Source of the DNA: Aquimarina spinulae
Lineage (GTDB): Bacteria > Bacteroidota > Bacteroidia > Flavobacteriales > Flavobacteriaceae
Assembly: GCF_943373825.1 (NCBI RefSeq)
Contig: NZ_CALSBP010000002.1
Location: 3,833,501 to 3,897,500, forward strand
DNA length: 64,000 nt
Reading direction: 5' to 3'
Under the pieces are notes generated by a model. It did no database searches, was not told the DNA's origin, and was given only the letters and a program-made list of their open reading frames with translations. A program made the position numbers and the translations under genes. The first letter of the stretch is position 1. Each line of letters opens with the position of its first letter. Positions 52,585 to 62,207 of the stretch are shown here, in pieces.

Positions 52585-53172
52585 TTAATGATTAGTTGTT
52601 ATTTCAGAAAAAACTAAGGTACTATCTTTTATGGCATTAATACGAATAGTCGTTGCTATTGGTTGGTGTACCATCAATACATCAGATTGACTAACTGCAT
52701 ATGCTTTATCATTGATATTAACGCTAACTTCTCCAGAATAGGTATAGAGAAACACCCAATCTCGCTTATTTTGAATAGGGTATGAGATATTCTCATTTTG
52801 GATAACATTACAGGCATCTAGTGTACCAACCGTGTTACCTGTGGTCATGAGATTAAAATCTGTACATACTCCTATAGAAGATGTTTTCCAACCTCCTTCA
52901 AATGTATCACTATCTAATTTAGAAAGCTGTTTAGTATGCTGGTTTTTGTGCTGTAATGTTATTTCTCCGTCCAAAACCAATAATGTTCTCGATACCCCGG
53001 GAAGCGAAGTAAAAACAGATTTTTCTATTGCAACAGTTGCCATACTTAACCTGAAATCAAAATTTAACTCCTTGTAATTTGCCGTTGGGGGATGCATAAA
53101 AAATTGCGTGGTTGTACCTCCCGACCAGGTATTGGTTTTAAATGTATCAGCTGTTATGACAGTAATTTCCAT
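52585..53172 (-). CDS. hutD: HutD family protein
   Basis: 195 residues, the bicupin-like HutD/Ves fold. Matching segments are FKTNTWSGGTTTQFFMHPP at the N-terminus (normally W-x-x-GGxT), FRLSMATVAIEKSVFTSLPG and LLVLDGEITL. The protein is not catalytic in known cases and is thought to bind formylglutamate or limit pathway overload. It lies 10 bp after hutU, so it is cotranscribed. Confidence 0.88.
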   Translation of the reverse strand: MEITVITADTFKTNTWSGGTTTQFFMHPPTANYKELNFDFRLSMATVAIEKSVFTSLPGVSRTLLVLDGEITLQHKNQHTKQLSKLDSDTFEGGWKTSSIGVCTDFNLMTTGNTVGTLDACNVIQNENISYPIQNKRDWVFLYTYSGEVSVNINDKAYAVSQSDVLMVHQPIATTIRINAIKDSTLVFSEITTNH

Positions 53173-53182
53173 ATACAGTGAC

Positions 53183-55183
53183 TTACATAAAACCTTCTAA
53201 GAATTCTTCATCTACCAAATTAGGTAATGTTACTTTAAGTTGTGGAGTTCTTTCCATTTCACGTTTTATAGCAAACATTGCTTCTTCATTTCGAGCCCAA
53301 CTTCTTCTTGAGATTCCATTATTTACATCATAAAATAGCATACGTTCCAGTTTTTCTGAAGCTTCTGAAGTTCCATCAAGTAACATCCCGAATCCACCAT
53401 TGATTACTTCTCCCCAGCCAACACCACCACCATTATGGATAGATACCCAGGTAGCTCCTCTAAAACTATCTCCGATCACATTATGAATTGCCATATCTGC
53501 GGTAAATTTACTACCGTCATAAATATTACTGGTTTCACGATAAGGAGAATCGGTACCACTCACATCGTGGTGATCTCTCCCCAGAACTACCGGAGCCGAG
53601 ATTTTTCCACTTTTAATTGCTTTGTTAAAGGCCTCAGCAATTTTGATTCTTCCTTCGGCATCGGCATATAAAATACGAGCTTGAGAACCAACCACAAGTT
53701 TATTTTGCTTGGCTTCTCTAATCCAGGTAATATTATCCTGCATCTGCTGTTGAATTTCTTTTGGAGAAACTTTCTTGATAGCTTCCATCACTTCTAGAGC
53801 AATCTGATCTGTCGTGTCCAGGTCTTCTGGTTTCCCAGAGGTACATACCCATCTAAAAGGTCCAAACCCATAATCAAAACACATAGGTCCCAAAATATCC
53901 TGTACATAAGAAGGGTATTTAAAATCAATACCGTTTTTGGCCATGATATCTGCTCCTGCACGTGAAGCCTCGAGTAAGAATGCATTTCCATAATCAAAGA
54001 AATAGGTACCTCTTGCAGTATGTTTATTAATGGCATTAGCATGCCTGCGAAGTGATTCCTGAACTTTGTTTTTGAACGCTTCGGGGTCATTGCTGATCAG
54101 AGTATTGGCTTCTTCATAACTTAGCCCTACAGGATAATACCCTCCAGACCACGGGTTATGCAATGATGTTTGATCAGATCCTAATTGAATGTAGATATTT
54201 TCATCATAAAAACGTTCCCAGATATCGACAACATTACCTTGATATGCAATAGAAACGATTTCTTTTTGATCGATTGCTTTTTGAACTCGGACTACCAAAT
54301 CATTTAAATCATCATGGATTTCATCTACCCAGCCTTGCTCATGGCGTTTTTGAGCTGCTTTTGGGTTTACTTCTGCACATATGGTAATACAACCTGCAAT
54401 ATTTCCGGCTTTTGGCTGTGCACCACTCATTCCTCCTAATCCAGAAGTTAAAAAGATTTTACCAGCAGGAGTTTCTTCAGATTTTAATGTCTTTCTAAAA
54501 GCGTTCATTACGGTAATGGTAGTACCATGCACAATACCTTGAGGACCAATATACATATAGCTTCCTGCGGTCATTTGCCCGTATTGTGTTACCCCCAGAG
54601 CATTGTATTTTTCCCAATCATCGGGTTTTGAATAGTTAGGAATCATCATTCCGTTGGTTACCACAACTCTGGGTGCATCTTTTGAAGAAGGAAATAATCC
54701 CATAGGATGCCCCGAGTATATATGCAACGTTTGTGTTTCGGTCATTGTAGCCAGATACTGTATCGTTAATACATACTGTGCCCAATTTTGAAATACAGCT
54801 CCATTACCTCCATAGGTTATTAACTCGTATGGGTGCTGTGCAACTGCATGATCCAGGTTATTCTGAATCATAAGCATGATTCCTGCTGTTTGTTTTGTTT
54901 TTGCAGGATATTCATCTATAGGACGAGCATACATCACATATTCTGGCATAAAACGGTACATATAAATACGACCGAATGTATTTAGTTCGTCTAAAAACTC
55001 GCTGGCAAGTTCTTTATGCCAGTCTTTTGGGAAATAACGTAATGCGTTTTTAAGCGCTAGTTTTTTTTCTTCGTTAGAAAGAATTTGTTTTCTCTTTGGG
55101 GCACGGCTAATTTTAGAATCCAAAGATCTCTTTGGAGGCATTGTTTTAGGAATCCCTTGAAGTATTTGTTCTTTGAAATTCAT
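53183..55183 (-). CDS. hutU: Urocanate hydratase
   Basis: 666 residues, the long form of urocanase. It converts urocanate to 4-imidazolone-5-propionate using tightly bound NAD+. The NAD-binding segment is LTSGLGGMSGAQPKAGNIAG, with QLGSDQTSLHNPWSGGYYPV and DCFGPF-like FDYGFGPFRWVCTSG further on. Conserved VISIHNGGGVGWGE-type sequence (TWVSIHNGGGVGWGEVINGG begins the end of the active site) is intact. It is third in the operon, 82 bp after hutI. Confidence 0.95.
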   Translation of the reverse strand: MNFKEQILQGIPKTMPPKRSLDSKISRAPKRKQILSNEEKKLALKNALRYFPKDWHKELASEFLDELNTFGRIYMYRFMPEYVMYARPIDEYPAKTKQTAGIMLMIQNNLDHAVAQHPYELITYGGNGAVFQNWAQYVLTIQYLATMTETQTLHIYSGHPMGLFPSSKDAPRVVVTNGMMIPNYSKPDDWEKYNALGVTQYGQMTAGSYMYIGPQGIVHGTTITVMNAFRKTLKSEETPAGKIFLTSGLGGMSGAQPKAGNIAGCITICAEVNPKAAQKRHEQGWVDEIHDDLNDLVVRVQKAIDQKEIVSIAYQGNVVDIWERFYDENIYIQLGSDQTSLHNPWSGGYYPVGLSYEEANTLISNDPEAFKNKVQESLRRHANAINKHTARGTYFFDYGNAFLLEASRAGADIMAKNGIDFKYPSYVQDILGPMCFDYGFGPFRWVCTSGKPEDLDTTDQIALEVMEAIKKVSPKEIQQQMQDNITWIREAKQNKLVVGSQARILYADAEGRIKIAEAFNKAIKSGKISAPVVLGRDHHDVSGTDSPYRETSNIYDGSKFTADMAIHNVIGDSFRGATWVSIHNGGGVGWGEVINGGFGMLLDGTSEASEKLERMLFYDVNNGISRRSWARNEEAMFAIKREMERTPQLKVTLPNLVDEEFLEGFM

Positions 55184-55265
55184 ATTTATTTTTTTTTAGC
55201 TTCATGGTTGTTACAGAATCGAATTCGATACAAACCATTGAAATTTGATTTTATACCATTTGTAG

Positions 55266-56504
55266 TTATACTAACTTTCCACGTTTCCATACCTGGGAAG
55301 GAACAAGTTTTCCCTGGTGATAAAAGATTTCGTGTACATGCTCTGTTTCAAACAGGTTAAAATCTGCAAGCATTCCAGAAACCAATCTTCCTCTATCGTC
55401 TAGGTTAAGTGCTGCTGCTGCTCTACAGGTAATTCCGGCAAGAACTTCGGCATTACTTAGTTTTTGAAATGTTCCCAGAATAGATGCCTGGGTTAGTAAA
55501 TCACCCATTGGTGCCGAACCAGGGTTCCAGTCACTGGCAATAGCTAATGCTCCTCCGGCATCCAAAATTTTTCGGGCTGGAGTAAAATCACATCCTAATC
55601 CTATTGAAGCACCGGGTAGTGCAACCGAAATCACATTACTTTGAGCTAGCATTTGTATTTCATTCTCGGTACTGGCTTCTAAATGATCTGCACTAATAGC
55701 TCCTACTTTTACAGCTACTTCGCTACCTCCTGTGTTAAACTGATCTGCATGCACGGTAATATCAAATCCCATCTGTTTTGCTTTTTCAAAATAGGGATAG
55801 ATATCAGAAGGGAGAAATGCTCCTTGCTCAACAAAAGCATCGATTCGGTTGGTGAGCTGTTCTTCTTTTAATACAGGAAAAAGAGTAGTACTCATCTCTT
55901 CGAGGTATGCTTTATGATCTCCATCAAAATCCTTAGGTAATATATGCCCGGCAAGACAGGTAGAGACTAAATCTGCTGCTGTACTACTATTTGCAGTTTT
56001 TATGGCGCGTAGCATTTTAAGCTCTTCTGTAACCGACAGTCCATATCCGCTTTTTACTTCTGCAGTTGTGATTCCTCTTTTTAATAGGGTATTCGCTCGT
56101 TTTATAACGCCGTCGGTAAGTGTTAGCTGTTCTGCCTTTCTGGTTTGTGTAACAGTATCCCAGATACCTCCACCGGCTTCGGCTATTTCTAAATAGGATC
56201 TTCCTGCATTTCGCATGGCATAATCATTGGCCCTGGATCCAGAAAAACAGATATGCGTATGAGCATCTATAAATCCGGGAGTACATACGTGATCGGTATG
56301 CAATTCTATGATTTCTGCATGTAATGCATGGGCCTTTTCTTTTAAATCAGAGAAAACTCCAATGGTGTGAATTTTTTCATCTTCAATAAGAATACCAGCG
56401 TTCTCAATAATTTCGAGATCCTGATCTTTTATTGCGCCTTTACTACCTGTTTTTTGTAATGGTATAAGTTGCGTGATCGGGCCTATTAATGTATATGTTG
56501 TCAT
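55266..56504 (-). CDS. hutI: Imidazolonepropionase
   Basis: 412 residues, an amidohydrolase of the usual HutI length. It hydrolyses 4-imidazolone-5-propionate to N-formimidoylglutamate. The metal site begins GFIDAHTHICFSGSRANDY. FDITVHADQF provides the next His, and ALASDWNPGSAP (here AIASDWNPGSAPMGDL) the catalytic Asp. KSGYGLSVTEELKMLRAI is a HutI-specific region. Between hutH (51 bp) and hutU (82 bp). Confidence 0.95.
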   Translation of the reverse strand: MTTYTLIGPITQLIPLQKTGSKGAIKDQDLEIIENAGILIEDEKIHTIGVFSDLKEKAHALHAEIIELHTDHVCTPGFIDAHTHICFSGSRANDYAMRNAGRSYLEIAEAGGGIWDTVTQTRKAEQLTLTDGVIKRANTLLKRGITTAEVKSGYGLSVTEELKMLRAIKTANSSTAADLVSTCLAGHILPKDFDGDHKAYLEEMSTTLFPVLKEEQLTNRIDAFVEQGAFLPSDIYPYFEKAKQMGFDITVHADQFNTGGSEVAVKVGAISADHLEASTENEIQMLAQSNVISVALPGASIGLGCDFTPARKILDAGGALAIASDWNPGSAPMGDLLTQASILGTFQKLSNAEVLAGITCRAAAALNLDDRGRLVSGMLADFNLFETEHVHEIFYHQGKLVPSQVWKRGKLV

Positions 56505-56555
56505 ATTATATTTTTTTCCTTTACATCGAGCTAAGGGAACTACTTAATTTTTGGA

Positions 56556-58136
56556 CTAATATTTTTCAAATTCACTAGAAAACTGTGTTTCTAGAGATAC
56601 CTGTTCTTTTAAGGATACTTGATTAGCAGTAGTAATTATAGTTTTGTTTTGGATGATTTTGATTCCTTTCTCTATATCATCTGCAAATACCCTGTCTTTA
56701 TCTGCAAAAGATACGGTTTCTCGTACTTTTTTATGAATTTCATCTAGAATAGCTCCTGATTTTAACGGTTTTCTGTACTCGAATGCCTGAGCGGCAGTTA
56801 ATAGCTCTATGGCTAGTATTTTTTCCAGATTTTCGATTACTCTTAGTGCTTTTCTACCACCAATTGATCCCATACTAACATGATCTTCCTGGCCAAGAGA
56901 AGTAGGAATACTATCTGCACTGGATGGAAAGCATAATCCTTTATTTTCACTTGCTAATGCAGCAGTGGTATATTGTAAAATCATATATCCAGAATTGATA
57001 CCTGTATCTTTCATTAATAATTTAGGAACACCAGGAGAATTACCTTCTAATGAGAGATAAATTCTTCTATCCGAAATGTTACCCAGTTCTGAAGCTGCCA
57101 GACATGCATAATCGATAGCCATAGCTAGCGGTTGCCCATGAAAACTACCTCCGCTAATGGTTAGCTCTTCGTTGATTATTATTGGATTGTCGGTTACCGA
57201 GTTTAGCTCTACTTCGAGAAGTTCTTTTAAATGTAGCCATGCATTTCTTGATGCACCATGCACTTGCGGCATACAACGTAAAGAATAAGGATCCTGGACC
57301 CGATCACAATCGATATGATCTTCCATAATTTCAGAACCTTTTAATAAAGATTTTATTCTGGAAGCGACATGGATATTTCCTTTATATGGGCGTAATTGAT
57401 GTAGTTCTTTAAAAAATGGTTTTACAGAACCTTGTAATCCCTCGATCATCATTGCTCCAATAATATCTGCTTGTGTAAGACAGCTATGTAATTTTGCAAC
57501 TACCTGTACTGCATGTGCGGCAATAAATTGAGTTCCGTTGATTAGAGCTAATCCTTCTTTTGGACCAAGATCAAGAGGCTTTAAACCTGTGATGTTAAAC
57601 AATTCTTGTGTAGTGATTATTTTATTTTGATATTCGACTTTCCCTAATCCCAGTAAAGGTAAAAACAGGTGAGAGAGCGGAGCCAAGTCTCCGGATGCTC
57701 CAACAGATCCCTGGCTGGGAACAATAGGTATGGCATCATTATTAATATGCCACAGAATTCTGTCTAATGTTTTTTCTGCAATACCAGAATATCCTTTTGC
57801 CAAAGATTGAATTTTAAGAATGAGCATGAGCTTAGCAATCTCAGTATCTATGGGGTCACCAACGCCTACACTATGACTTTGTAAGATGTTGCTTTGTAGG
57901 ATATTGGTTTCTTCTTTAGATATTTTTGTAGTACAAAGTGGTCCAAAACCGGTATTAATGCCATATACAGGTTCTCCTTTTTCTACAATATTTTCTACTA
58001 CCTGCTGACTTTTTTTTACGCTATTGCGAGAAGTTTCAGAGATAACCCCAGTGGTTTCTCCACGGGCAATTTGTATTGCTATACCTGCAGTTAGGTAGTC
58101 TTCTCCAAATGAAAAGTGGTTTGTTTTCGTTGACAT
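56556..58136 (-). CDS. hutH: Histidine ammonia-lyase
   Basis: 526 residues. It eliminates ammonia from L-histidine to give urocanate. The autocatalytic MIO electrophile arises from Ala-Ser-Gly 147-149 in GSVGASGDLAPLSHL. The catalytic Tyr region is YGINTGFGPL (59-68). GSFHGQPLAMAIDY and the C-terminal EDHVSMGSIGGRKAL are also conserved. It is first in the hut operon, its start 80 bp from the divergent LysR gene, so expression is likely set by that regulator. Confidence 0.95.
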   Translation of the reverse strand: MSTKTNHFSFGEDYLTAGIAIQIARGETTGVISETSRNSVKKSQQVVENIVEKGEPVYGINTGFGPLCTTKISKEETNILQSNILQSHSVGVGDPIDTEIAKLMLILKIQSLAKGYSGIAEKTLDRILWHINNDAIPIVPSQGSVGASGDLAPLSHLFLPLLGLGKVEYQNKIITTQELFNITGLKPLDLGPKEGLALINGTQFIAAHAVQVVAKLHSCLTQADIIGAMMIEGLQGSVKPFFKELHQLRPYKGNIHVASRIKSLLKGSEIMEDHIDCDRVQDPYSLRCMPQVHGASRNAWLHLKELLEVELNSVTDNPIIINEELTISGGSFHGQPLAMAIDYACLAASELGNISDRRIYLSLEGNSPGVPKLLMKDTGINSGYMILQYTTAALASENKGLCFPSSADSIPTSLGQEDHVSMGSIGGRKALRVIENLEKILAIELLTAAQAFEYRKPLKSGAILDEIHKKVRETVSFADKDRVFADDIEKGIKIIQNKTIITTANQVSLKEQVSLETQFSSEFEKY

Positions 58137-58140
58137 ATGC

Positions 58141-58191
58141 GTATTTCTATTTTTTTACTAAAATAATACCTATTTTTGATAATTAGAAATA
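58141..58191. promoter_or_regulatory. Operator for the LysR-type regulator in the hutH promoter region
   Basis: TATTT (58171-58175) and AAATA (58187-58191) form a perfect palindrome around exactly 11 bases, the T-N11-A signature of LysR-family sites. An adjacent inverted repeat AAAATA/TATTTT (58160-58165 and 58171-58176) overlaps it. Both lie in the 80-bp gap between hutH and the divergent regulator gene, as expected for an autoregulated switch. Confidence 0.65.
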
Positions 58192-58216
58192 CTAATTTGA
58201 TCATTAATTAATAACT

Positions 58217-59095
58217 ATGGGTTATCAGATAGAGCTTCGACACTTCACTTATTTTATGGCAGTAGCCGAGGAGTTACATTTCAGAAAAGCTGCAGATCGA
58301 CTGTTTATTTCCCAACCAGGATTAAGTAGACAAATTAAGCAAATGGAAGAAATAATTGGTGTTGCTCTTTTTGTGAGAAATAAAAGAAAGGTAACATTAA
58401 CGGCAGCAGGGGTGTATCTTAAGAAGGAATTAGATTATATTTTTAATCATATTGATTTTACGATACGACAAACTCGTTTGATTGATCAGGGAAGTAATGG
58501 GGAGATTAGAATTGGTTTTTTGGGATCTGCTATGCAAACGGTTATTCCAGAACTATTGGTTATGGTTAATAAAGAGCTCCCAGATATACAGTTTAGTTTA
58601 GAAGAAATGTCTAATCATCTGCAGGTAGAAGCTGTAGAAAAAGATCAGTTAGATCTTGGTTTTGTACGATTAGCTCGTGTACCCGAAGGCATACAAAAAA
58701 AAACAGTTCATACAGATTCATTTTCTATGGTAGTACCACTAGAGCATCGACTTACTTCAGAAACTTTTAAAAGTATTGCGCAAGTATCAGAGGAGCATTT
58801 TATTTTGTTTTCTTCAGATTATAGTTCTTTATATTACGATAAAATCATGAGTATCTGCGAGGATAAAGGATTCACTCCCAAGGTAACACATAAGTCGGTA
58901 CATGCGCAGACTATCTTTAAATTGGTAGAGAGTGGGTTAGGAGTTGCTATTGTTCCTACATCATTACAACAGGGCTTTGATCTGGGCGTAAAGTTTTTAG
59001 AGATTCCAAAAATACCTCAAAAGGCAATACTTTCTGTTATTTGGAAAAAAGACAATAGAAACCCTGCATTACAACAAATCTTGAAGTTTTTATAA
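58217..59095 (+). CDS. LysR-family transcriptional regulator, probable hut regulator
   Basis: 292 residues. The N-terminal winged helix-turn-helix (1-65) reads LRHFTYFMAVAEELHFRKAA then LFISQPGLSRQIKQMEE, and a periplasmic-binding-protein-like effector domain follows (90-290; IRIGFLGSAMQTVIP). It is closest in appearance to the BenM/CatM-like group. Divergence from hutH with a LysR-type palindrome between them indicates control of the hut operon, likely with urocanate or histidine as effector. Characterised hut systems more often use HutC or HutP, so this is a different arrangement. Confidence 0.9.
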   Translation: MGYQIELRHFTYFMAVAEELHFRKAADRLFISQPGLSRQIKQMEEIIGVALFVRNKRKVTLTAAGVYLKKELDYIFNHIDFTIRQTRLIDQGSNGEIRIGFLGSAMQTVIPELLVMVNKELPDIQFSLEEMSNHLQVEAVEKDQLDLGFVRLARVPEGIQKKTVHTDSFSMVVPLEHRLTSETFKSIAQVSEEHFILFSSDYSSLYYDKIMSICEDKGFTPKVTHKSVHAQTIFKLVESGLGVAIVPTSLQQGFDLGVKFLEIPKIPQKAILSVIWKKDNRNPALQQILKFL

Positions 59096-59145
59096 TAAAA
59101 GGCCACATGTAATATACATCTGACCTTTCTATAGTTTATATATAT

Positions 59146-59514
59146 TTATTCGTTTGGCATAGAATAAAAGAACCGTTCTTCGGTAATTTTACCATCATTT
59201 ACTTGATAGACACAAACTTCTTCTATTTGCATACGGCCTTGCTCTTTAAAGGTGCAATCCATTTTCATAGCACAGCTAAAATGATTTTCTGCAACTACGG
59301 GTTCAGATATTTCTCCGCCATGATACTCTTCGACAGAAGCATGCCAATCTTCACTTTTTTTAATCACAGCATCAATGCCCGAAGTCACTTCATTAGGCAT
59401 TCCTGGCATTTCCTTACTTACTATATTCTGAGCGTATAATTCTTTAAGAGCTTGCATATTTTCTCCCTGGCGACAGAGTTCTACTAGACGTTTGGCCACT
59501 TCTTGTGTGTTCAT
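59146..59514 (-). CDS. NTF2-like (SnoaL/DUF4440-type) domain protein
   Basis: 122 residues, a cone-shaped alpha+beta NTF2 fold. Features are VAKRLVELCRQGENMQALKE at the N-terminus, NHFSCAMKMDCTFKEQGRM, and the closing IEEVCVYQVNDGKITEERFF. No catalytic residues can be assigned. It stands alone, convergent with the LysR regulator, 94 bp downstream of the photolyase operon. Confidence 0.8.
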   Translation of the reverse strand: MNTQEVAKRLVELCRQGENMQALKELYAQNIVSKEMPGMPNEVTSGIDAVIKKSEDWHASVEEYHGGEISEPVVAENHFSCAMKMDCTFKEQGRMQIEEVCVYQVNDGKITEERFFYSMPNE

Positions 59515-59608
59515 GTTTTTTGATGTATTGGTTTATAAATGAATTGTGATACGGTAAATTACAAAAAAACGAGATTAGTAATTTTAAAAAAATGTTATAA
59601 TTTTTTAC

Positions 59609-60916
59609 CTAACCAACGGCTTTTTTATATACTGTAAGACAACGTTCTCGTGCCATTTTATGTTCTATCATAGGTTGTGGATACGTAAGCTCATTAATAT
59701 CATTTACCCAAGTACGGATATAGGAAAGTTGCTTGTCGAATTTGGTGATTTGTGTAGTTGGATTAAAGATTCTAAAATAAGGGGCTGCATCAACACCAGA
59801 ACCTGCCGCCCATTGCCAGTTGCCTACATTAGCAGACATATCGTAGTCTAGTAGTTTTTCTGCAAAATAGGCCTCACCCCACCGCCAGTCGATTAATAAA
59901 TGCTTGCATAGAAAACTAGCAACCACCATGCGTACACGATTATGCATATATCCTGTTTGATTAAGCTGGCGCATCCCCGCATCTACCAGTGGATATCCCG
60001 TTTGGCCATTCATCCACTTTTCGAATTCTTGTTCGTTATTTCTCCATTCGATGCTATCATATTTGGGTTTAAAAGAAGAGCCCTTTGTATATGGGTAATG
60101 CCATAGGATTTGCATAAAAAACTCTCTCCAGATAAGCTCTGACCAAAATACCTGATTATCTTCTGCAATAGCTTTTTTGATAACCGATCGAATTCCTACT
60201 GTCCCAAAACGTAGATGAGGGCCTATTTTTGAAGTGCCATTTTCTTTTGACGGGAAATTTCGGGTCGCCTCATAGTTTTGAATAAGATGAGGTGAGATAT
60301 CATAATCCGGAACTTTGATAGATGAGGTTACAAACCCCATTTCTTGTAATGTTACATTAGTGAGATCAGTATCCTTAACCAAATTGTTAAGATATAACTT
60401 TGTAGAGTGAATTTTTAATAAGGTGGGGTCAAATATTTCTTTCCACTTGTTTTTATAGGGGGTGTATACCACATATGGATTGCCATCTTTTTTTACAATT
60501 TCATCTTTTTCAAATATCACCTGATCTTTAAAAGTATGTAATTGAATGCTATGCTTTTGTAAAAGGTTATTGATTAGAGTATCTCTCTCTTTTGCATAGG
60601 GTTCGTAATCATGATTGGTGTATACCTGTTGTATTTCGTATTGAGAAATTAGGGTTTCAAAAACTGTTTTAGGAGTGCTGTAATAGAGGGATAAAGAACT
60701 TTTATATTGATGTTGAAGTGTTAACCTCATTTTTTGCAGTGTTTCAAAAATAAAGGTTACCCGGGCATCATTTTTTGGTAGATGACCCAAAATATGTGTA
60801 TCAAAAATAAAAATGGGTAGGACCGGATATTTTCCTTTTAGTGCTTTAAGAAACCCTGTATTGTCATCTAATCTAAGATCTCTTCTAAACCAGAATACAG
60901 TGACTTTCTCTTTCAT
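59609..60916 (-). CDS. phr: Deoxyribodipyrimidine photolyase (class I cryptochrome/photolyase)
   Basis: 435 residues. The N-terminal antenna-binding Rossmann domain (1-130) begins VTVFWFRRDLRLDDNTGFLK. The FAD-binding helical domain (210-435) contains WSELIWREFFMQILWHYP, TGYPLVDAGMRQLNQTGYMH and DYDMSANVGNWQWAAGSG, the flavin and lesion-recognition core. It repairs UV-induced cyclobutane dimers using light. At 3 bp from the SDR gene it belongs to a SRPBCC-SDR-phr operon, an arrangement seen with light-responsive genes in many bacteria. Confidence 0.93.
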   Translation of the reverse strand: MKEKVTVFWFRRDLRLDDNTGFLKALKGKYPVLPIFIFDTHILGHLPKNDARVTFIFETLQKMRLTLQHQYKSSLSLYYSTPKTVFETLISQYEIQQVYTNHDYEPYAKERDTLINNLLQKHSIQLHTFKDQVIFEKDEIVKKDGNPYVVYTPYKNKWKEIFDPTLLKIHSTKLYLNNLVKDTDLTNVTLQEMGFVTSSIKVPDYDISPHLIQNYEATRNFPSKENGTSKIGPHLRFGTVGIRSVIKKAIAEDNQVFWSELIWREFFMQILWHYPYTKGSSFKPKYDSIEWRNNEQEFEKWMNGQTGYPLVDAGMRQLNQTGYMHNRVRMVVASFLCKHLLIDWRWGEAYFAEKLLDYDMSANVGNWQWAAGSGVDAAPYFRIFNPTTQITKFDKQLSYIRTWVNDINELTYPQPMIEHKMARERCLTVYKKAVG

Positions 60917-60919
60917 AAA

Positions 60920-61618
60920 CTAGTGTACATTAAGAGTAGACATACCACCATCTACGCCTATAACCTGACCTGTAATCCAGCTACTATCATCACTTAACAA
61001 AAAACGTGCAATATTTGCGACATCTTCTGCTTGTCCTATACGTTTCATAGGATGACGATTATCCATAAGTTCTTTCTTTTTTTCATTACTTAATAATCCT
61101 TTAGCAAGAGGAGTATTTGTTAATGATGGTGCGATAACATTAACTCTAAATTTTGGAGCATATTCTGCAGCTAATGCTTTTGCAAATCCTTCTATTGCGC
61201 CTTTTGCAGCTGCAATGCTGGTATGAAAAGGCATTCCGACCTTTACGGCTACAGTACTAAAAAACACTAAACTTGCTTGTTCAGAATTTTTTAATTTCGG
61301 AAGTAGGGCGTGTATGATTTTGACCAAAAACATAAAATTGATCTGCATGTCTTCTTCAAATACTTTTGGAGTTAACATTTTGAAAGGCTTGAGATTAATG
61401 CTACCCGGGCAATATACAAAACCATCGATTCTTTCGGGAAGAACAGAAGTGTCGATTTCATCCTTTGATGCATCATAAGGTATATGAGTTACTTCTAAAT
61501 TCCCCAGATTTTCTGAAGTTCTTGAGGCAATAAAAACGTTATACTCATTATATAGTTTTAGAGCAATTTCAAAACCAATTCCATGACTTCCACCTATAAG
61601 TAGAATATTTTTTCTCAT
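60920..61618 (-). CDS. Short-chain dehydrogenase/reductase
   Basis: 232 residues, classical SDR. The NAD(P) loop is LLIGGSHGIGFEIALKLY. The usual YxxxK is replaced: the active-site region reads GMPFHTSIAAAKGAIEGFAK, so the Tyr position holds Thr or Ser-like residues while the Lys remains. RVNVIAPSLTNTPLAKGLL and GQVIGVDGGMSTL are standard. The missing Tyr suggests altered catalysis or a binding role. It lies between the SRPBCC and photolyase genes. Confidence 0.88.
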   Translation of the reverse strand: MRKNILLIGGSHGIGFEIALKLYNEYNVFIASRTSENLGNLEVTHIPYDASKDEIDTSVLPERIDGFVYCPGSINLKPFKMLTPKVFEEDMQINFMFLVKIIHALLPKLKNSEQASLVFFSTVAVKVGMPFHTSIAAAKGAIEGFAKALAAEYAPKFRVNVIAPSLTNTPLAKGLLSNEKKKELMDNRHPMKRIGQAEDVANIARFLLSDDSSWITGQVIGVDGGMSTLNVH

Positions 61619-61628
61619 TATTTAAGTT

Positions 61629-62123
61629 TTACACAAATATAATCTCATTATTTGCTTTGGTTTCTAATGTTCCGAATAATTCGATTAATTTCTTTTTGCG
61701 ATATTCAAACACTTCTTTTAACCTTGGTTTTACCACAATAGGGTGGATTAATTGACCTAGTATCCCAAAGGGTATTTTGTAATCGATAATATCTTCCATT
61801 TCAATACCACCAGGAATTTCTTTGATAAAGTGTTTATGGTGCCATAATGAGTAGGGGCCAAATCGTTGTTCGTCTACAAAATATTTCTTATTCTTTACGT
61901 GTGTTATTTCTGTAATCCATTTTTTTTTGATTCCTGCGATTGGAGTAACACTATATTGTATGATCTGACCAGGGTACATTTTACGATCAGCACCTGATAA
62001 AACCTGAAATTTCATATATTCTGGCGTTATGATTTTTAGGTTTTTCGGATCCGAAAGAAATTCCCAGGCTTTTTCTATAGATATAGGAAGGTGTTGTTTC
62101 GTTTTTAATGTATAGATTTTCAT
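61629..62123 (-). CDS. SRPBCC family protein
   Basis: 164 residues, a START-like ligand-binding fold of the kind sometimes annotated as cell division inhibitor SulA-like. Typical pieces are LPISIEKAWEFLSDPKNLKI, the loop IKKKWITEITHVKNKKYFVD and the final helix VVKPRLKEVFEYRKKKLIEL. It is the first gene of the operon with the SDR (10 bp) and photolyase. Ligand unknown. Confidence 0.87.
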   Translation of the reverse strand: MKIYTLKTKQHLPISIEKAWEFLSDPKNLKIITPEYMKFQVLSGADRKMYPGQIIQYSVTPIAGIKKKWITEITHVKNKKYFVDEQRFGPYSLWHHKHFIKEIPGGIEMEDIIDYKIPFGILGQLIHPIVVKPRLKEVFEYRKKKLIELFGTLETKANNEIIFV

Positions 62124-62207
62124 AGCTTACAAAAGTATACTAGCAAAAATATAATTTTTTGTTTAACGAATGGTGTTTTTTGTTAAACGAAATAGTGATT
62201 AATGCTG

